9,971 nt of DNA from Actinomycetota bacterium. GTDB lineage: Bacteria; Actinomycetota; Coriobacteriia; Coriobacteriales; RUG844. Numbering within the stretch: the first letter of the stretch is position 1; each line of letters starts with the position of its first letter. Location of the stretch: contig JAAXUU010000028.1 of NCBI GenBank assembly GCA_013335845.1, positions 1-9,971 on the forward strand, in the 5' to 3' direction. Position numbers and translations under genes: made by a program. The notes beneath the pieces were generated by a model. The model ran no database searches and was not told the DNA's origin. It saw only the letters and a program-made list of their open reading frames with translations. Below are positions 1 to 6,312 of the stretch, in pieces.

Positions 1-159
1 AGCCCATGCCCGTAGTGTCTCGAGGCGACGAAGATTCTCTTCCCATGGATGAATATTTGAATTCAAGTAAGCAAGCGTCACGTCACAACCGGCATTGACG
101 AACCACCGATGAGGCTCAAGCGAGCATGGACCGCAGCAAGCATGTACCAGCAACTTCAC
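1..159 (-). CDS. queH: Epoxyqueuosine reductase QueH, N-terminal fragment (runs off the left edge)
   Basis: Only the first 53 codons are present; the rest lies beyond base 1. The translation starts MKLLVHACCGPCSLEPHRW and continues to NSNIHPWEENLRRLETLRAWA. The adjacent cysteines plus CxxC (C8, C9, C12) near the N-terminus and the N-x-N-I-H-P-x-E-E-x-x-R-R-L block are typical of QueH (formerly DUF208). In that family the cysteines help bind an Fe-S cluster. QueH reduces epoxyqueuosine to queuosine at the tRNA wobble base, as a non-homologous replacement of QueG. The start is GTG at 159-157, because an in-frame TAG lies two codons upstream. A GGAAG about 11 bases upstream is a usable if slightly distant ribosome-binding site. 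The gene lies on the same strand as csp but beyond its terminator, so it probably has its own promoter in 160-241. I saw no clean -35/-10 pair there. Confidence 0.85.
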   Translation of the reverse strand, partial: MKLLVHACCGPCSLEPHRWFVNAGCDVTLAYLNSNIHPWEENLRRLETLRAWA

Positions 160-241
160 AATCTATCATTCTTCCGTCCGAATTTTACAGTCCGTATAGT
201 TTATCACTGCCAAAGCCTGCCATATAAAACAACATAAATAG

Positions 242-273
242 AAAAGAGGGCGGTCCGAAGACCACCCTCTTTT
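242..273 (-). terminator. Rho-independent terminator of the cold-shock gene, UUCG tetraloop
   Basis: The arms 242-255 and 260-273 pair over 14 positions around a 4-base loop. Read on the minus strand, the loop is C-UUCG-G, a very stable tetraloop, and the one imperfect pair is a G-U wobble. On the plus strand the same position would be a C-A mismatch, so the minus strand is the functional one. The descending arm ends in UUUU followed by an A/U-rich stretch. It lies 31 bases past the csp stop and separates csp from queH. Confidence 0.9.
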
Positions 274-303
274 AACAGTCAAACTTTATCTCACGCTAAG
301 TGA

Positions 304-507
304 TTAGCCCTTGCGGACGTTCGACGCCTGGAGTTTGCCGTTTTGACCGGTAGTGATGTCGAATACGACAGCCATACCTTCATCTAGGGTCTTGAAGCCG
401 TCCATCTGAATCTCTGAGAAATGAACGAAAAGATCGTCGCCATCCTCGCGAGAGATGAAGCCGTAGCCCTTGTCCGGATTAAACCACTTAACATTACCTT
501 CAGCCAT
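304..507 (-). CDS. csp: Cold-shock protein (CspA family), single-stranded nucleic-acid-binding
   Basis: A 67-residue single cold-shock domain, the usual CspA/CspB length. The translation begins [18 protein letters not shown] and carries both nucleic-acid-binding motifs: KGYGFI (RNP1) at residues 12-17 and DLFVHFSEI (RNP2) around 25-33. Such proteins bind single-stranded RNA and DNA in the cytoplasm and act as RNA chaperones. A longer in-frame start at 564 adds 19 residues foreign to the family. The ATG at 507 gives the canonical MAEG.VKWFN start with AAAGG 7 bases upstream, so 507 is chosen. The gene is monocistronic: a long hairpin-rich leader lies above it and a UUCG terminator below. Whether it is cold-inducible or constitutive cannot be told from sequence; many actinobacterial copies are constitutive. 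Confidence 0.95.
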   Translation of the reverse strand: MAEGNVKWFNPDKGYGFISREDGDDLFVHFSEIQMDGFKTLDEGMAVVFDITTGQNGKLQASNVRKG

Positions 508-670
508 GTCTTGCCTTTCTTTCTGCCCATTCGGGCAATTACAAGTCGCGTGCTTCCCATCCAAGATTGGCGCGCGACGGACACACGAACTCTTCCGAGT
601 TCACTAGCTGCAGTTTACTCGCACTCTCGAAATGTAGCAATACATATTTTGAATAAAGATCGAAAATAGT
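508..670 (-). promoter_or_regulatory. Structured 5' leader and probable promoter region of csp
   Basis: Read on the minus strand, three hairpins occur in series before the start codon. The first is 587-602 (6 bp, GAACTC around a GGAA GNRA tetraloop). The second is 545-578 (GTCGCG with CGCGAC, long internal loop). The third is 524-537 (5 bp, TGCCC around GAAT), ending just before the AAAGG ribosome-binding site. The A/T-rich stretch 638-668 is the likeliest promoter site, but no convincing -35/-10 pair stands out. Long folded leaders are well known for csp mRNAs; the role here is inferred. Confidence 0.45.
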
Positions 671-697
671 GCCTTAAACCTGCGAATATACATCCTA

Positions 698-884
698 CCG
701 GTGCATGCCGGACCCACCTTCGACCCATCTGTGCAGCACTTACGCGTCTGGTAACACTGCCTGAACCCGGCCTATGTTGAATATGCGGAGAACACGCATA
801 CTTGATTAGCAAGCAGCGGGGATAGGTGCAAAAATGCCCGCAATCGGTTCCACCTCAGAAAGATGGAAAACAACGGTTATCCCC
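698..884. other. Dense run of inverted repeats in an otherwise gene-free region; possible structured RNA
   Basis: The 420 bases between csp and the small gene at 928 hold no convincing ORF. Within them the inverted repeats sit nearly back to back. They are 698-711 (CCGG/CCGG), 707-711 with 767-771 (GCCGG/CCGGC), and 733-743 with 751-760 (GCAG..TTAC/GTAA..CTGC). Next are 801-813 (CTTG/CAAG) and 782-800 (TATGCG/CGCATA). Last is 818-824 with 878-884 (GGGGATA/TATCCCC), which encloses 825-828 with 851-854 (GGTG/CACC). No U-run follows at either end, so this is not a plain terminator. It matches no RNA family I know; I compared it by eye with tRNA, tmRNA, SRP RNA, RNase P RNA and T-box. Strand and function are undetermined. 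Confidence 0.3.
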
Positions 885-927
885 CGTAACATTGCAACTC
901 ACACACAGGAGTCAAATACACCACAAA

Positions 928-1374
928 CTACGAACTCGAACTGCCGTATTGAGACTCGAGTTCAAGCCGTTCCCGCTCGCTTTTCGCACCTGTGGGATTA
1001 AGAAGTTCTTCTAGCCGCTCCGGTGCATAAGGGAAAGAGAACGCTTCTGTAATCGCAATCGCCTGTTGCTCGCGAAGACGTCCAAGGTCTTCAAAGCCAT
1101 CCTCGCGAAGATACTGCGAATCGAGCATCAGAGCGTGTACGATGTATTCAGCAACAGAATCATTGAGGGAACCTAAGAGTAGGATATCCGCCATCGACTC
1201 CGGACCGAGGACCAGCAACACACTTGGGTCCATGTCAGCTGCGACACCTATCGACTCTTCGAGCCGGAAACGTTCAAGCTGACCGTCCTTGCCCATACGA
1301 CGGTTCTCAATCGCCTCGCGAATCGCCATCGCAAGACCGAGCATCATCTTCAAGATGTAATCCTGTTGCAACAT
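928..1374 (-). CDS. Small conserved hypothetical protein, DUF6483-like, last gene of the ruv operon
   Basis: A 148-residue protein with no signal peptide or membrane segment. The opening MLQQDYILKMMLGLAMAI resembles the start of the uncharacterised DUF6483 family (Q/R-D-Y-I-L-x-x-I near the N-terminus). I name that family from memory and with reserve. The sequence is predicted helical throughout and rich in Leu, Glu and Arg, with alternating helices around residues 55-115 like a small helical repeat fold. The tail is low-complexity (EL.SQYGSSSS). The start is firm: AGGAG 7 bases before the ATG overlaps the ruvB TAG stop, and the two genes are 9 bases apart. It is therefore almost certainly cotranscribed with ruvCAB. 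That arrangement suggests expression with the repair genes but does not show a repair function. No terminator is visible after it. Confidence 0.8.
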   Translation of the reverse strand: MLQQDYILKMMLGLAMAIREAIENRRMGKDGQLERFRLEESIGVAADMDPSVLLVLGPESMADILLLGSLNDSVAEYIVHALMLDSQYLREDGFEDLGRLREQQAIAITEAFSFPYAPERLEELLNPTGAKSERERLELESQYGSSSS

Positions 1375-1383
1375 GCGAATCTC

Positions 1384-2421
1384 CTAAACCGGGAATTCTA
1401 TCCCCATGTGTTTGAACGCGCGCATTGTCGCCTGCCGTCCTTTGGGCGTACGTGCAATTAGACCCTGCTGGAGGAGGAAAGGTTCGTAGACATCTTCAAG
1501 AGTATCGGCATCTTCGCCAAGTGCGCTTGATATCGTCGACAAACCGACGGGGCGGCCTGCAAAGGTGGAACATAGCAGCGTGAGTATCTTATTATCCATC
1601 ATATCGAGCCCGAGACTGTCGATCTCGAAAAACTCCAAGGCTTCAGAGGCCGCTTCCGCCGTAACTTCTCCGGTGTGGCGTACTTGGACGTACTCGCGGA
1701 CACGTCTGAGTAAGCGGTTCGCAAGACGCGGGGTTCCACGGGAACGACGGGCGATCTCATAAGCCCCTTCATCGTTAATGGATAGGTCGAGGATCGCAGC
1801 ACTCCTGAGGACGATATCACGAAGGTCTGAATGTGGGTAGTAATCGAGCCTGAACTCGATTCCGAAACGGTCGCGGAGCGGACCCGTGAGAAGACCGGTA
1901 CGGGTAGTTGCCCCGATAAGGGTGAAGTGAGGGATATCCAGACGTATAGAGCGCGCCGCAGGGCCTTTGCCTATCATGATGTCGAGTATGAAATCTTCCA
2001 TTGCAGGATAGAGGATCTCCTCGATCTGCCGGTTGAGGCGATGGATCTCATCGATGAAGAGGACGTCGCTCGGTTCTAGATTTGTAAGTATAGCGGCTAG
2101 GTCTCCCGGTCGCTCGATTGCAGGACCGCTCGTCGTTTTTATCGCCACACCCAGTTCGTTCGCCACAACAGTGGCAAGTGTTGTCTTCCCCAAACCCGGA
2201 GGACCCGATAACAATACGTGATCGAGGACGTCGCCACGGTTTTTCGTAGCTGCGATAAGTACATCCAAATTTTCTTTTATACGTTCTTGCCCCAGATAAT
2301 CACACAACATCTTGGGGCGCAGGGACCGGTCGACCTCGAGGTCATCTGCGGTGAGCTTTCCCGTGACCAGACGTTCTTGGGTTTCATGCCATTCGATATC
2401 TTCCGCGTTTTCTTCCCACAT
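1384..2421 (-). CDS. ruvB: Holliday junction branch-migration helicase subunit RuvB
   Basis: A 345-residue AAA+ ATPase, normal length for RuvB. Numbered from the ATG at 2421, the Walker A loop is GPPGLGKTT (73-81), and Walker B is LFIDEIHRL (121-129) with D124 and E125. Sensor 1 is GATTRTG (170-176), and the stretch GPLRDRFGI that carries the arginine finger is at 180-188. A sensor 2 segment ([17 protein letters not shown]) follows, then the C-terminal winged-helix domain ending in [10 protein letters not shown]. Hexameric RuvB rings bind RuvA on a Holliday junction and drive branch migration by ATP hydrolysis. The start overlaps the ruvA stop (GTGATG). Either GTG at 2424 or ATG at 2421 could be used. 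I prefer the ATG, because neither has a better ribosome-binding site and coupling to ruvA is likely. All key residues are intact. Confidence 0.97.
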   Translation of the reverse strand: MWEENAEDIEWHETQERLVTGKLTADDLEVDRSLRPKMLCDYLGQERIKENLDVLIAATKNRGDVLDHVLLSGPPGLGKTTLATVVANELGVAIKTTSGPAIERPGDLAAILTNLEPSDVLFIDEIHRLNRQIEEILYPAMEDFILDIMIGKGPAARSIRLDIPHFTLIGATTRTGLLTGPLRDRFGIEFRLDYYPHSDLRDIVLRSAAILDLSINDEGAYEIARRSRGTPRLANRLLRRVREYVQVRHTGEVTAEAASEALEFFEIDSLGLDMMDNKILTLLCSTFAGRPVGLSTISSALGEDADTLEDVYEPFLLQQGLIARTPKGRQATMRAFKHMGIEFPV

Positions 2422-3008
2422 CACCGATTCGATCCCAATCTCTTGAGCGCATACCGTATCGCCTCATTGATATCGCTCTTCTCACCATCATAACCCTGTA
2501 AGGCAAGTTCTGCCTCCGCAGACGAGAAGCCCATACCCAGAAGTGCTTCATTAGCTGAGAAATCGACGACTTCAGACTCTTCCGCCCACAAGCTTCCTCC
2601 GATGAATTCATCGAGGGATCCTTTGAGCTCCAATACGATTCGCTGCGCGGTCTTCTTTCCAACACCGGGAATAGTCGCTATTCGAGAGACGTCACCGGCA
2701 GCAATCGTATTAGCAAGCGAGGAAGCTGCGAACGAAGACAGAGCCGAGAGAGCGACTTTCGGACCGATTCCCGACACACCGATGAGCTTTTCGAATAAGG
2801 CCTTTTCGGGCTCGGTCGCGAAACCGAAGAGCGAGATGCTGTCTTCGCGAACCGACATATAGGTCCACACGAAAGCATCGTCCCCTACTTTACCGAGCGC
2901 GGAAAGAGAGCTGCTTGACATCCTAAGATAATATCCGACGCCGCCTGTTTCGATAACGGCGGCATTGGAGGTTCTGGTTGTGAGGGTCCCCCGTAAAGAA
3001 CAAATCAT
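2421..3008 (-). CDS. ruvA: Holliday junction DNA-binding protein RuvA
   Basis: A 195-residue protein in the usual RuvA range. Residues 1-63 form the OB-fold domain starting MICSLRGTL, with the acidic pin pair E55-D56 ([11 protein letters not shown]) that sits at the crossover of the junction. Two helix-hairpin-helix motifs follow: [17 protein letters not shown] (about 75-91) and [20 protein letters not shown] (about 110-129). The C-terminal three-helix domain that contacts RuvB includes [19 protein letters not shown]. Tetrameric RuvA holds the four-way junction open and square and loads RuvB on opposite arms. The ATG overlaps the ruvC stop by 4 bases (ATGA), and its own stop overlaps the ruvB start. 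Together these show a translationally coupled ruvC-ruvA-ruvB operon. Confidence 0.97.
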   Translation of the reverse strand: MICSLRGTLTTRTSNAAVIETGGVGYYLRMSSSSLSALGKVGDDAFVWTYMSVREDSISLFGFATEPEKALFEKLIGVSGIGPKVALSALSSFAASSLANTIAAGDVSRIATIPGVGKKTAQRIVLELKGSLDEFIGGSLWAEESEVVDFSANEALLGMGFSSAEAELALQGYDGEKSDINEAIRYALKRLGSNR

Positions 3009-3559
3009 CGATCGCGCCTTTCTTTCCCAGCTACCGCACGCTCAAGCGCTTGCATGCCACGTAAGCTACCGTGACATAATGCAGCCGCCAAAGCATCTGA
3101 TGCGTGGTCCGGTCGAGGTAGGTGGTCAAGCGTGAGTATAGCGCGCACCATGTATTGCACCTGCTCTTTCGTAGCGCCTCCGGTGCCGACGACTGCCTGC
3201 TTGATCTGCAGTGGTGAATATTCCCCTACCGCCATGCCTTCTCCGGCAGCCGCGACAAGCGCCGCTCCTCGTGCTTGGCCCGTGGCAAAGGCGCTCTTCG
3301 AATTCGCGCCGAAATAAACCGTCTCTATGCCCAGTTCTCCGGGGTGGAATTTCTCGATAACACAACACAACTCATCGTGGATGGTTTTAAGGCGTGTCGC
3401 GGTGTCCGTATGAGCAGGCGTACTGATACAACCATATGCCAAGCAACGATACGCGCTACCTCGTTGCTCGATAACACCCCAACCGGTATTTGCAAGACCG
3501 GGGTCGATTCCCAGAAAGATATGTGCTCGCGCTTGGTTGTCCGGACTCGTGGTTGGCAC
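3005..3559 (-). CDS. ruvC: Crossover junction endodeoxyribonuclease RuvC
   Basis: The RuvC resolvase cuts Holliday junctions symmetrically as a dimer with two metal ions. Counted from the upstream ATG at 3565, the catalytic residues are D21 (LGIDPGLANTGWG), E81 (LGIETVYFG) and D153/D157 with H154 (PRPDHASDALAAALCH). This is the expected RNase H-fold set, followed by a short basic tail. The start needs care. AGGAG directly abuts the ATG at 3565, with no spacing, but lies 6 bases before the in-frame GTG at 3559. I therefore place the start at the GTG, giving 184 residues; using the ATG would add two. The gene leads the ruvCAB operon and has a good promoter and a LexA-type box just upstream. Confidence 0.95.
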   Translation of the reverse strand: MPTTSPDNQARAHIFLGIDPGLANTGWGVIEQRGSAYRCLAYGCISTPAHTDTATRLKTIHDELCCVIEKFHPGELGIETVYFGANSKSAFATGQARGAALVAAAGEGMAVGEYSPLQIKQAVVGTGGATKEQVQYMVRAILTLDHLPRPDHASDALAAALCHGSLRGMQALERAVAGKERRDR

Positions 3560-3575
3560 GAACATCTCCTCATAA

Positions 3576-3595
3576 ATACGAACATTTGTTTGTAT
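3576..3595. promoter_or_regulatory. LexA/DinR-type SOS operator upstream of ruvC
   Basis: The core CGAAC-ATTT-GTTTG at 3579-3592 matches the Gram-positive/actinobacterial SOS box CGAAC-N4-GTTYG. Symmetry extends three bases further on each side (ATAC..GTAT), so 8 of 10 base pairs of a 20-bp dyad are matched. It lies directly downstream of the -10 hexamer of the putative ruvC promoter, across the expected transcription start, where a bound repressor would block initiation. ruvCAB is a classic SOS operon in other bacteria, which supports the reading. Confidence 0.8.
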
Positions 3596-3596
3596 C

Positions 3597-3625
3597 AGAA
3601 TACAACACCCATAGGAAAAGGTAAA
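3597..3625 (-). promoter_or_regulatory. Promoter of ruvCAB
   Basis: On the minus strand, -35 TTTACC (3620-3625) and -10 TATTCT (3597-3602) each match the sigma-70 consensus at 4 of 6 positions, and they are separated by exactly 17 bases. It lies between the yebC terminator and the SOS box, 38 bases from the chosen ruvC start. Confidence 0.6.
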
Positions 3626-3639
3626 GCCATCGGTCCGAT

Positions 3640-3685
3640 AAAAAAGATTCCCTATGAGCTGGTTTCTGCTCTCAGGAATCTTCTT
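3640..3685 (-). terminator. Rho-independent terminator of yebC
   Basis: On the minus strand AAGAAGATTCC (3675-3685) pairs with GGAATCTTTTTT (3640-3651), with one G-U, and the descending arm runs straight into six Us. A smaller inner stem (GAGC/GCTC) closes part of the loop. It follows the yebC stop by about 40 bases and insulates ruvCAB from the genes upstream. Confidence 0.85.
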
Positions 3686-3724
3686 CGCTAGCCGGGAACA
3701 TCGAATCGTTTGAATCCCCGAACC

Positions 3725-4483
3725 TTACTCGTCGAGTGCCTCAGCGATCTCGTCTGTTATATCCATGGTGTGGTAGACGTTCTGTAAGTCATCGAGTTCT
3801 TCGAGTTTATCGATGAGACGCATGACCTTCTTCGCATCCGAGATACTGACTTCTGTCGGATTGTTGGCGATCATAGTCAGCTCAGCACCTTTGACCTCGA
3901 TACCGGCCCCTTCGAGCGCCGCCTTCACCGCCATCAGATCAACGTAGGCGGTATAGATGAACCACTCGTCGCCTGCGTCCTCATAATCGCTTCCGCCGGC
4001 TTCGGCGACAGCCATCATGAGCTCGTCTTCATCCTCGATGACACTTTTATCGATGATGATCTGGCCCTTGCGCTCGAACTGGAACGCAACCGATCCGGTG
4101 GTCCCGAGATTGCCCCCACTATGGGTGAAAGCACCCCGCACATCGGCCGCAGTGCGGTTGCGGTTGTCAGTAAGAGCCTCGCAGTAAACCGCGATGCCGG
4201 CAGGACCATACCCCTCATAGATGACCGTTTCGTACACAGCGGAATCACTCCCGCTGCCGAAGGCCTTTTTGATGGCTGCATCTATCTTGTCCTTGGGAAG
4301 CGAATAACCTTTAGCTTTGACGATAGCGGCAGAGAGAGACGCATTGTTCTCGGGGTTGGGATCACCGCCTTCTTTGGCGGCAACGGTGATGATGCGCGAG
4401 AGCTTGGAGAACAGCGCAGAACGCTTTGAGTCTTGGGCGGCTTTACGATGTTTGGTTGTCGCCCACTTTGAATGTCCGGACAT
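3725..4483 (-). CDS. yebC: YebC/TACO1 family protein (probable transcription or translation factor)
   Basis: A 252-residue protein of family-typical length. It opens with the hallmark MSGHSKWATTKHRKAAQDSKRS. Further conserved blocks are KGYSLPKDKIDAAIKKA (about 55-71), YEGYGPAGIAVYCEALTDNRNRTAADVR (about 89-116), GGNLGTTGSVAFQF (about 123-136), and a strongly acidic C-terminal domain. Members were long called DNA-binding regulators (PmpR-like). More recent work on YebC and the mitochondrial TACO1 points to a ribosome-associated role that relieves stalling at proline-rich stretches. Which applies here cannot be told from sequence. The start is supported by AAAGG 9 bases upstream. The gene sits immediately before ruvCAB, a very widespread arrangement, but a terminator and a separate promoter lie between them. 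Confidence 0.95.
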   Translation of the reverse strand: MSGHSKWATTKHRKAAQDSKRSALFSKLSRIITVAAKEGGDPNPENNASLSAAIVKAKGYSLPKDKIDAAIKKAFGSGSDSAVYETVIYEGYGPAGIAVYCEALTDNRNRTAADVRGAFTHSGGNLGTTGSVAFQFERKGQIIIDKSVIEDEDELMMAVAEAGGSDYEDAGDEWFIYTAYVDLMAVKAALEGAGIEVKGAELTMIANNPTEVSISDAKKVMRLIDKLEELDDLQNVYHTMDITDEIAEALDE

Positions 4484-4512
4484 ATATAACCCTTTCTCAA
4501 AACAACTGAATC

Positions 4513-4541
4513 AGATTACCGCAAATGGGAACATTAGCCAA
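4513..4541 (-). promoter_or_regulatory. Possible promoter of yebC
   Basis: On the minus strand, TTGGCT (4536-4541) and TAATCT (4513-4518) are spaced by 17 bases in the 92-base gap between pdxT and yebC. The -10 is weak (3 of 6 consensus positions), so yebC could instead be read from the pdx promoter. No hairpin terminator is visible after pdxT. Confidence 0.35.
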
Positions 4542-4575
4542 CACTCTGTCATTGGAAAGCCCGCGTAAAGCACAT

Positions 4576-5154
4576 CTATGAACCGATAACCTGATCTATG
4601 AAGTATTTATGCACCCGTAAATCACCGGTGAGCTCAGGGTGGTAGGCTATCGCAAGCAACCTACCCTCACGCACCGCAGTGGGCTCACCGTCACGCTCCG
4701 ACAAGACCTCGACATCGGGTCCAAGATCTGCGAAACGAGGTGCTCGGATGAATATCGCCCGAACCGGCTCCCCTTCGATTCCCCGAAAAGGTACATCGGT
4801 CTCGAACGAAGCGATCTGCCGTCCATAGGCATTGCGCTTTATCGTAACGTTCAAAAGCCCAAGAGGGATTTGATCCTCTCGGGCTCCTTCGATTTTCTTA
4901 GCAAGCAGAATTGCGCCGGCACACGTACCGAATATCGCCATTCCGTTCTCATAGGCATTCCGGATCGGCTCATATAAACTATGCGACGCAAGCAGCTTGG
5001 CGATAGCAGTCGACTCCCCACCGGGGATCACGAGCCCATCTAAGCCGGAGAGTTCATGAGGATAGCGTACATCTATCGTTTCCACTCCCAATTGGCGCAG
5101 GCAGCTTCTGTGCTCGCGAAACGCACCCTGCAAAGCCAATACGCCGATTCTCAC
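4576..5154 (-). CDS. pdxT: Pyridoxal 5'-phosphate synthase glutaminase subunit PdxT
   Basis: A class I glutaminase of 192 residues. The translation starts MRIGVLALQGAFREHR. The oxyanion segment PGGEST is at 44-49, the nucleophile is C78 in GTCAGAILLA, and the His-Glu of the triad are H172 and E174 in AYHPELTGD. PdxT hydrolyses glutamine and channels ammonia to PdxS. The longest reading begins at a TTG (5160) that directly abuts the AAAGAGGA ribosome-binding site. The GTG at 5154 has 6-7 bases of spacing and yields the canonical family start, so 5154 is chosen. It lies 27 bases after pdxS in the same operon. All three catalytic residues are present. Confidence 0.96.
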   Translation of the reverse strand: MRIGVLALQGAFREHRSCLRQLGVETIDVRYPHELSGLDGLVIPGGESTAIAKLLASHSLYEPIRNAYENGMAIFGTCAGAILLAKKIEGAREDQIPLGLLNVTIKRNAYGRQIASFETDVPFRGIEGEPVRAIFIRAPRFADLGPDVEVLSERDGEPTAVREGRLLAIAYHPELTGDLRVHKYFIDQVIGS

Positions 5155-5181
5155 TCTCAATCCTCTTTCTACAGAGCTCCC

Positions 5182-6072
5182 TTACCAACCGCGATTGGCC
5201 ATGATCTCGTTTTCGGGAATATCACTGATGTTTATCCCTACCATCGCCTCGCCCAAGTTCCGTGATACACGTGCGATGATCTCAGGGTTATCGAAGTTCG
5301 TGGTTGCTTCCACGATAGCCTTCGCACGCTTGGAAGGATCACCCGATTTGAATATACCACTACCGACGAATACGCCGTCACAGCCGAGTTGCATCATGAG
5401 GGCAGCATCGGCAGGTGTTGCGATACCACCGGCAGAGAAGTTCACAACTGGCAGCTTCCCGTGTTTAGCGACCCATTCAACCAAGTCATACGGAGCCTGG
5501 AGATTCTTCGCAGCGGTGAAAAGTTGTTCCGAACGGAGATTCTGAAGAGCGGCGATTTCGCTGCTGACCGTACGCATATGGCGAACCGCTTCGACGACAT
5601 TGCCGGTTCCGGGCTCACCTTTCGTGCGCACCATTGCCGCACCTTCTGCGATTCTGCGCAGTGCTTCGCCCAAATTGCGGCAACCACATACGAAGGGTAC
5701 GGTGTAATCCCACTTGTTGACATGGTATTCATCGTCGGCAGGTGTCAGCACTTCACTCTCGTCGATGAAATCGACGCCGAGAGTCTCAAGCACCTGGGCC
5801 TCAACGAAGTGACCGATACGACATTTCGCCATAACCGGAATGGAGACGGCGTCGATGATGCTTTCGACCATTGTAGGGTCGGACATACGTGCGACACCAC
5901 CATGTAGACGGATATCAGCAGGAACGCGCTCGAGCGCCATGACCGCTACAGCGCCGGCATCCTCTGCGATTTTCGCTTGTTCGGCGTTGACGACATCCAT
6001 GATGACGCCGCCTTTCATCATTTCAGCGAAGCCTGTTTTGACACGAAGTGTGCCGATTTCGATCTGCGTCAT
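5182..6072 (-). CDS. pdxS: Pyridoxal 5'-phosphate synthase lyase subunit PdxS
   Basis: A 296-residue beta/alpha-barrel protein, one of the most conserved families known. It condenses ribose 5-phosphate, glyceraldehyde 3-phosphate and PdxT-derived ammonia into PLP (the DXP-independent vitamin B6 route), in a 12+12 complex with PdxT. Conserved parts visible are [22 protein letters not shown] (from 19, with D26), the active-site lysine K83 in [10 protein letters not shown], and K151 in [11 protein letters not shown]. The segment [31 protein letters not shown] contains the phosphate-binding glycines. The ORF can be extended upstream to 6135, but those 21 residues are not family-like. The ATG at 6072 gives [18 protein letters not shown], with AAAGGAG about 10 bases upstream. 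The promoter is likely at 6148-6174. Confidence 0.97.
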   Translation of the reverse strand: MTQIEIGTLRVKTGFAEMMKGGVIMDVVNAEQAKIAEDAGAVAVMALERVPADIRLHGGVARMSDPTMVESIIDAVSIPVMAKCRIGHFVEAQVLETLGVDFIDESEVLTPADDEYHVNKWDYTVPFVCGCRNLGEALRRIAEGAAMVRTKGEPGTGNVVEAVRHMRTVSSEIAALQNLRSEQLFTAAKNLQAPYDLVEWVAKHGKLPVVNFSAGGIATPADAALMMQLGCDGVFVGSGIFKSGDPSKRAKAIVEATTNFDNPEIIARVSRNLGEAMVGINISDIPENEIMANRGW

Positions 6073-6147
6073 GATTTGTATGCTCCTTTCGAGCCGTTGA
6101 AAAGCGCCCATAACCGTGTGCGCGAGTTCTATCAAATAGCGGGAATG

Positions 6148-6174
6148 ATTTTAGCACAGGATAGGCACCGCCAA
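6148..6174 (-). promoter_or_regulatory. Probable promoter of pdxST
   Basis: On the minus strand, an extended -10 TGC-TAAAAT (6148-6156) has TTGGCG (6169-6174) upstream. The spacer is short at 15 bases, which the TG extension may compensate. It would give a leader of about 70 bases before the pdxS ATG. The remainder of the 240-base gap between pdxS and lgt shows no gene and no clear terminator for lgt. Confidence 0.45.
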
Positions 6175-6312
6175 TATAAACAGCATAATTGAATCTGTAA
6201 TAGGCTTTTTATCGTAGCGCGCAAACGGCTTCAAGCCTTCTGCACCGCATTCTGTCGTATTTTGCCGTTTTCCGCATCCTTACATATATGCGTCAACCGT
6301 ACTGCCAGGATA

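Noticed and set aside
615..812. 65-codon minus-strand frame in the csp / ruv gap
   Set aside because: Arginine- and cysteine-rich translation with no family resemblance; it overlaps the inverted repeats and csp leader, and no ribosome-binding site was recognised.
845..854. GGTGGAACCG on the minus strand, close to the T-box antiterminator sequence
   Set aside because: No specifier hairpin upstream, no terminator with U-run, and no aminoacyl-tRNA synthetase or amino-acid gene downstream.
707..884. Possible SRP RNA, tmRNA or RNase P RNA
   Set aside because: The conserved SRP GGAAG/GCAGCC core, the tmRNA tRNA-like ends and the RNase P GAGGAAAGUCC block are all absent by eye.
826..1014. 62-codon plus-strand frame
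   Set aside because: It overlaps the end of the well-supported gene at 928-1374 on the other strand and has no ribosome-binding site or recognisable protein.
3275..3691. 138-codon plus-strand frame opposite ruvC
   Set aside because: It is antisense to catalytic parts of ruvC, its operator and the yebC terminator, so it is a shadow frame.
3690..3724. tRNA-like string (TTTGAATCCCC) after yebC
   Set aside because: The complementary T-stem arm is missing, and no acceptor or anticodon stem can be formed around it.
5389..5907. 172-codon plus-strand frame opposite pdxS
   Set aside because: It is antisense to one of the most conserved protein genes known and its composition is that of a reverse-complement shadow.
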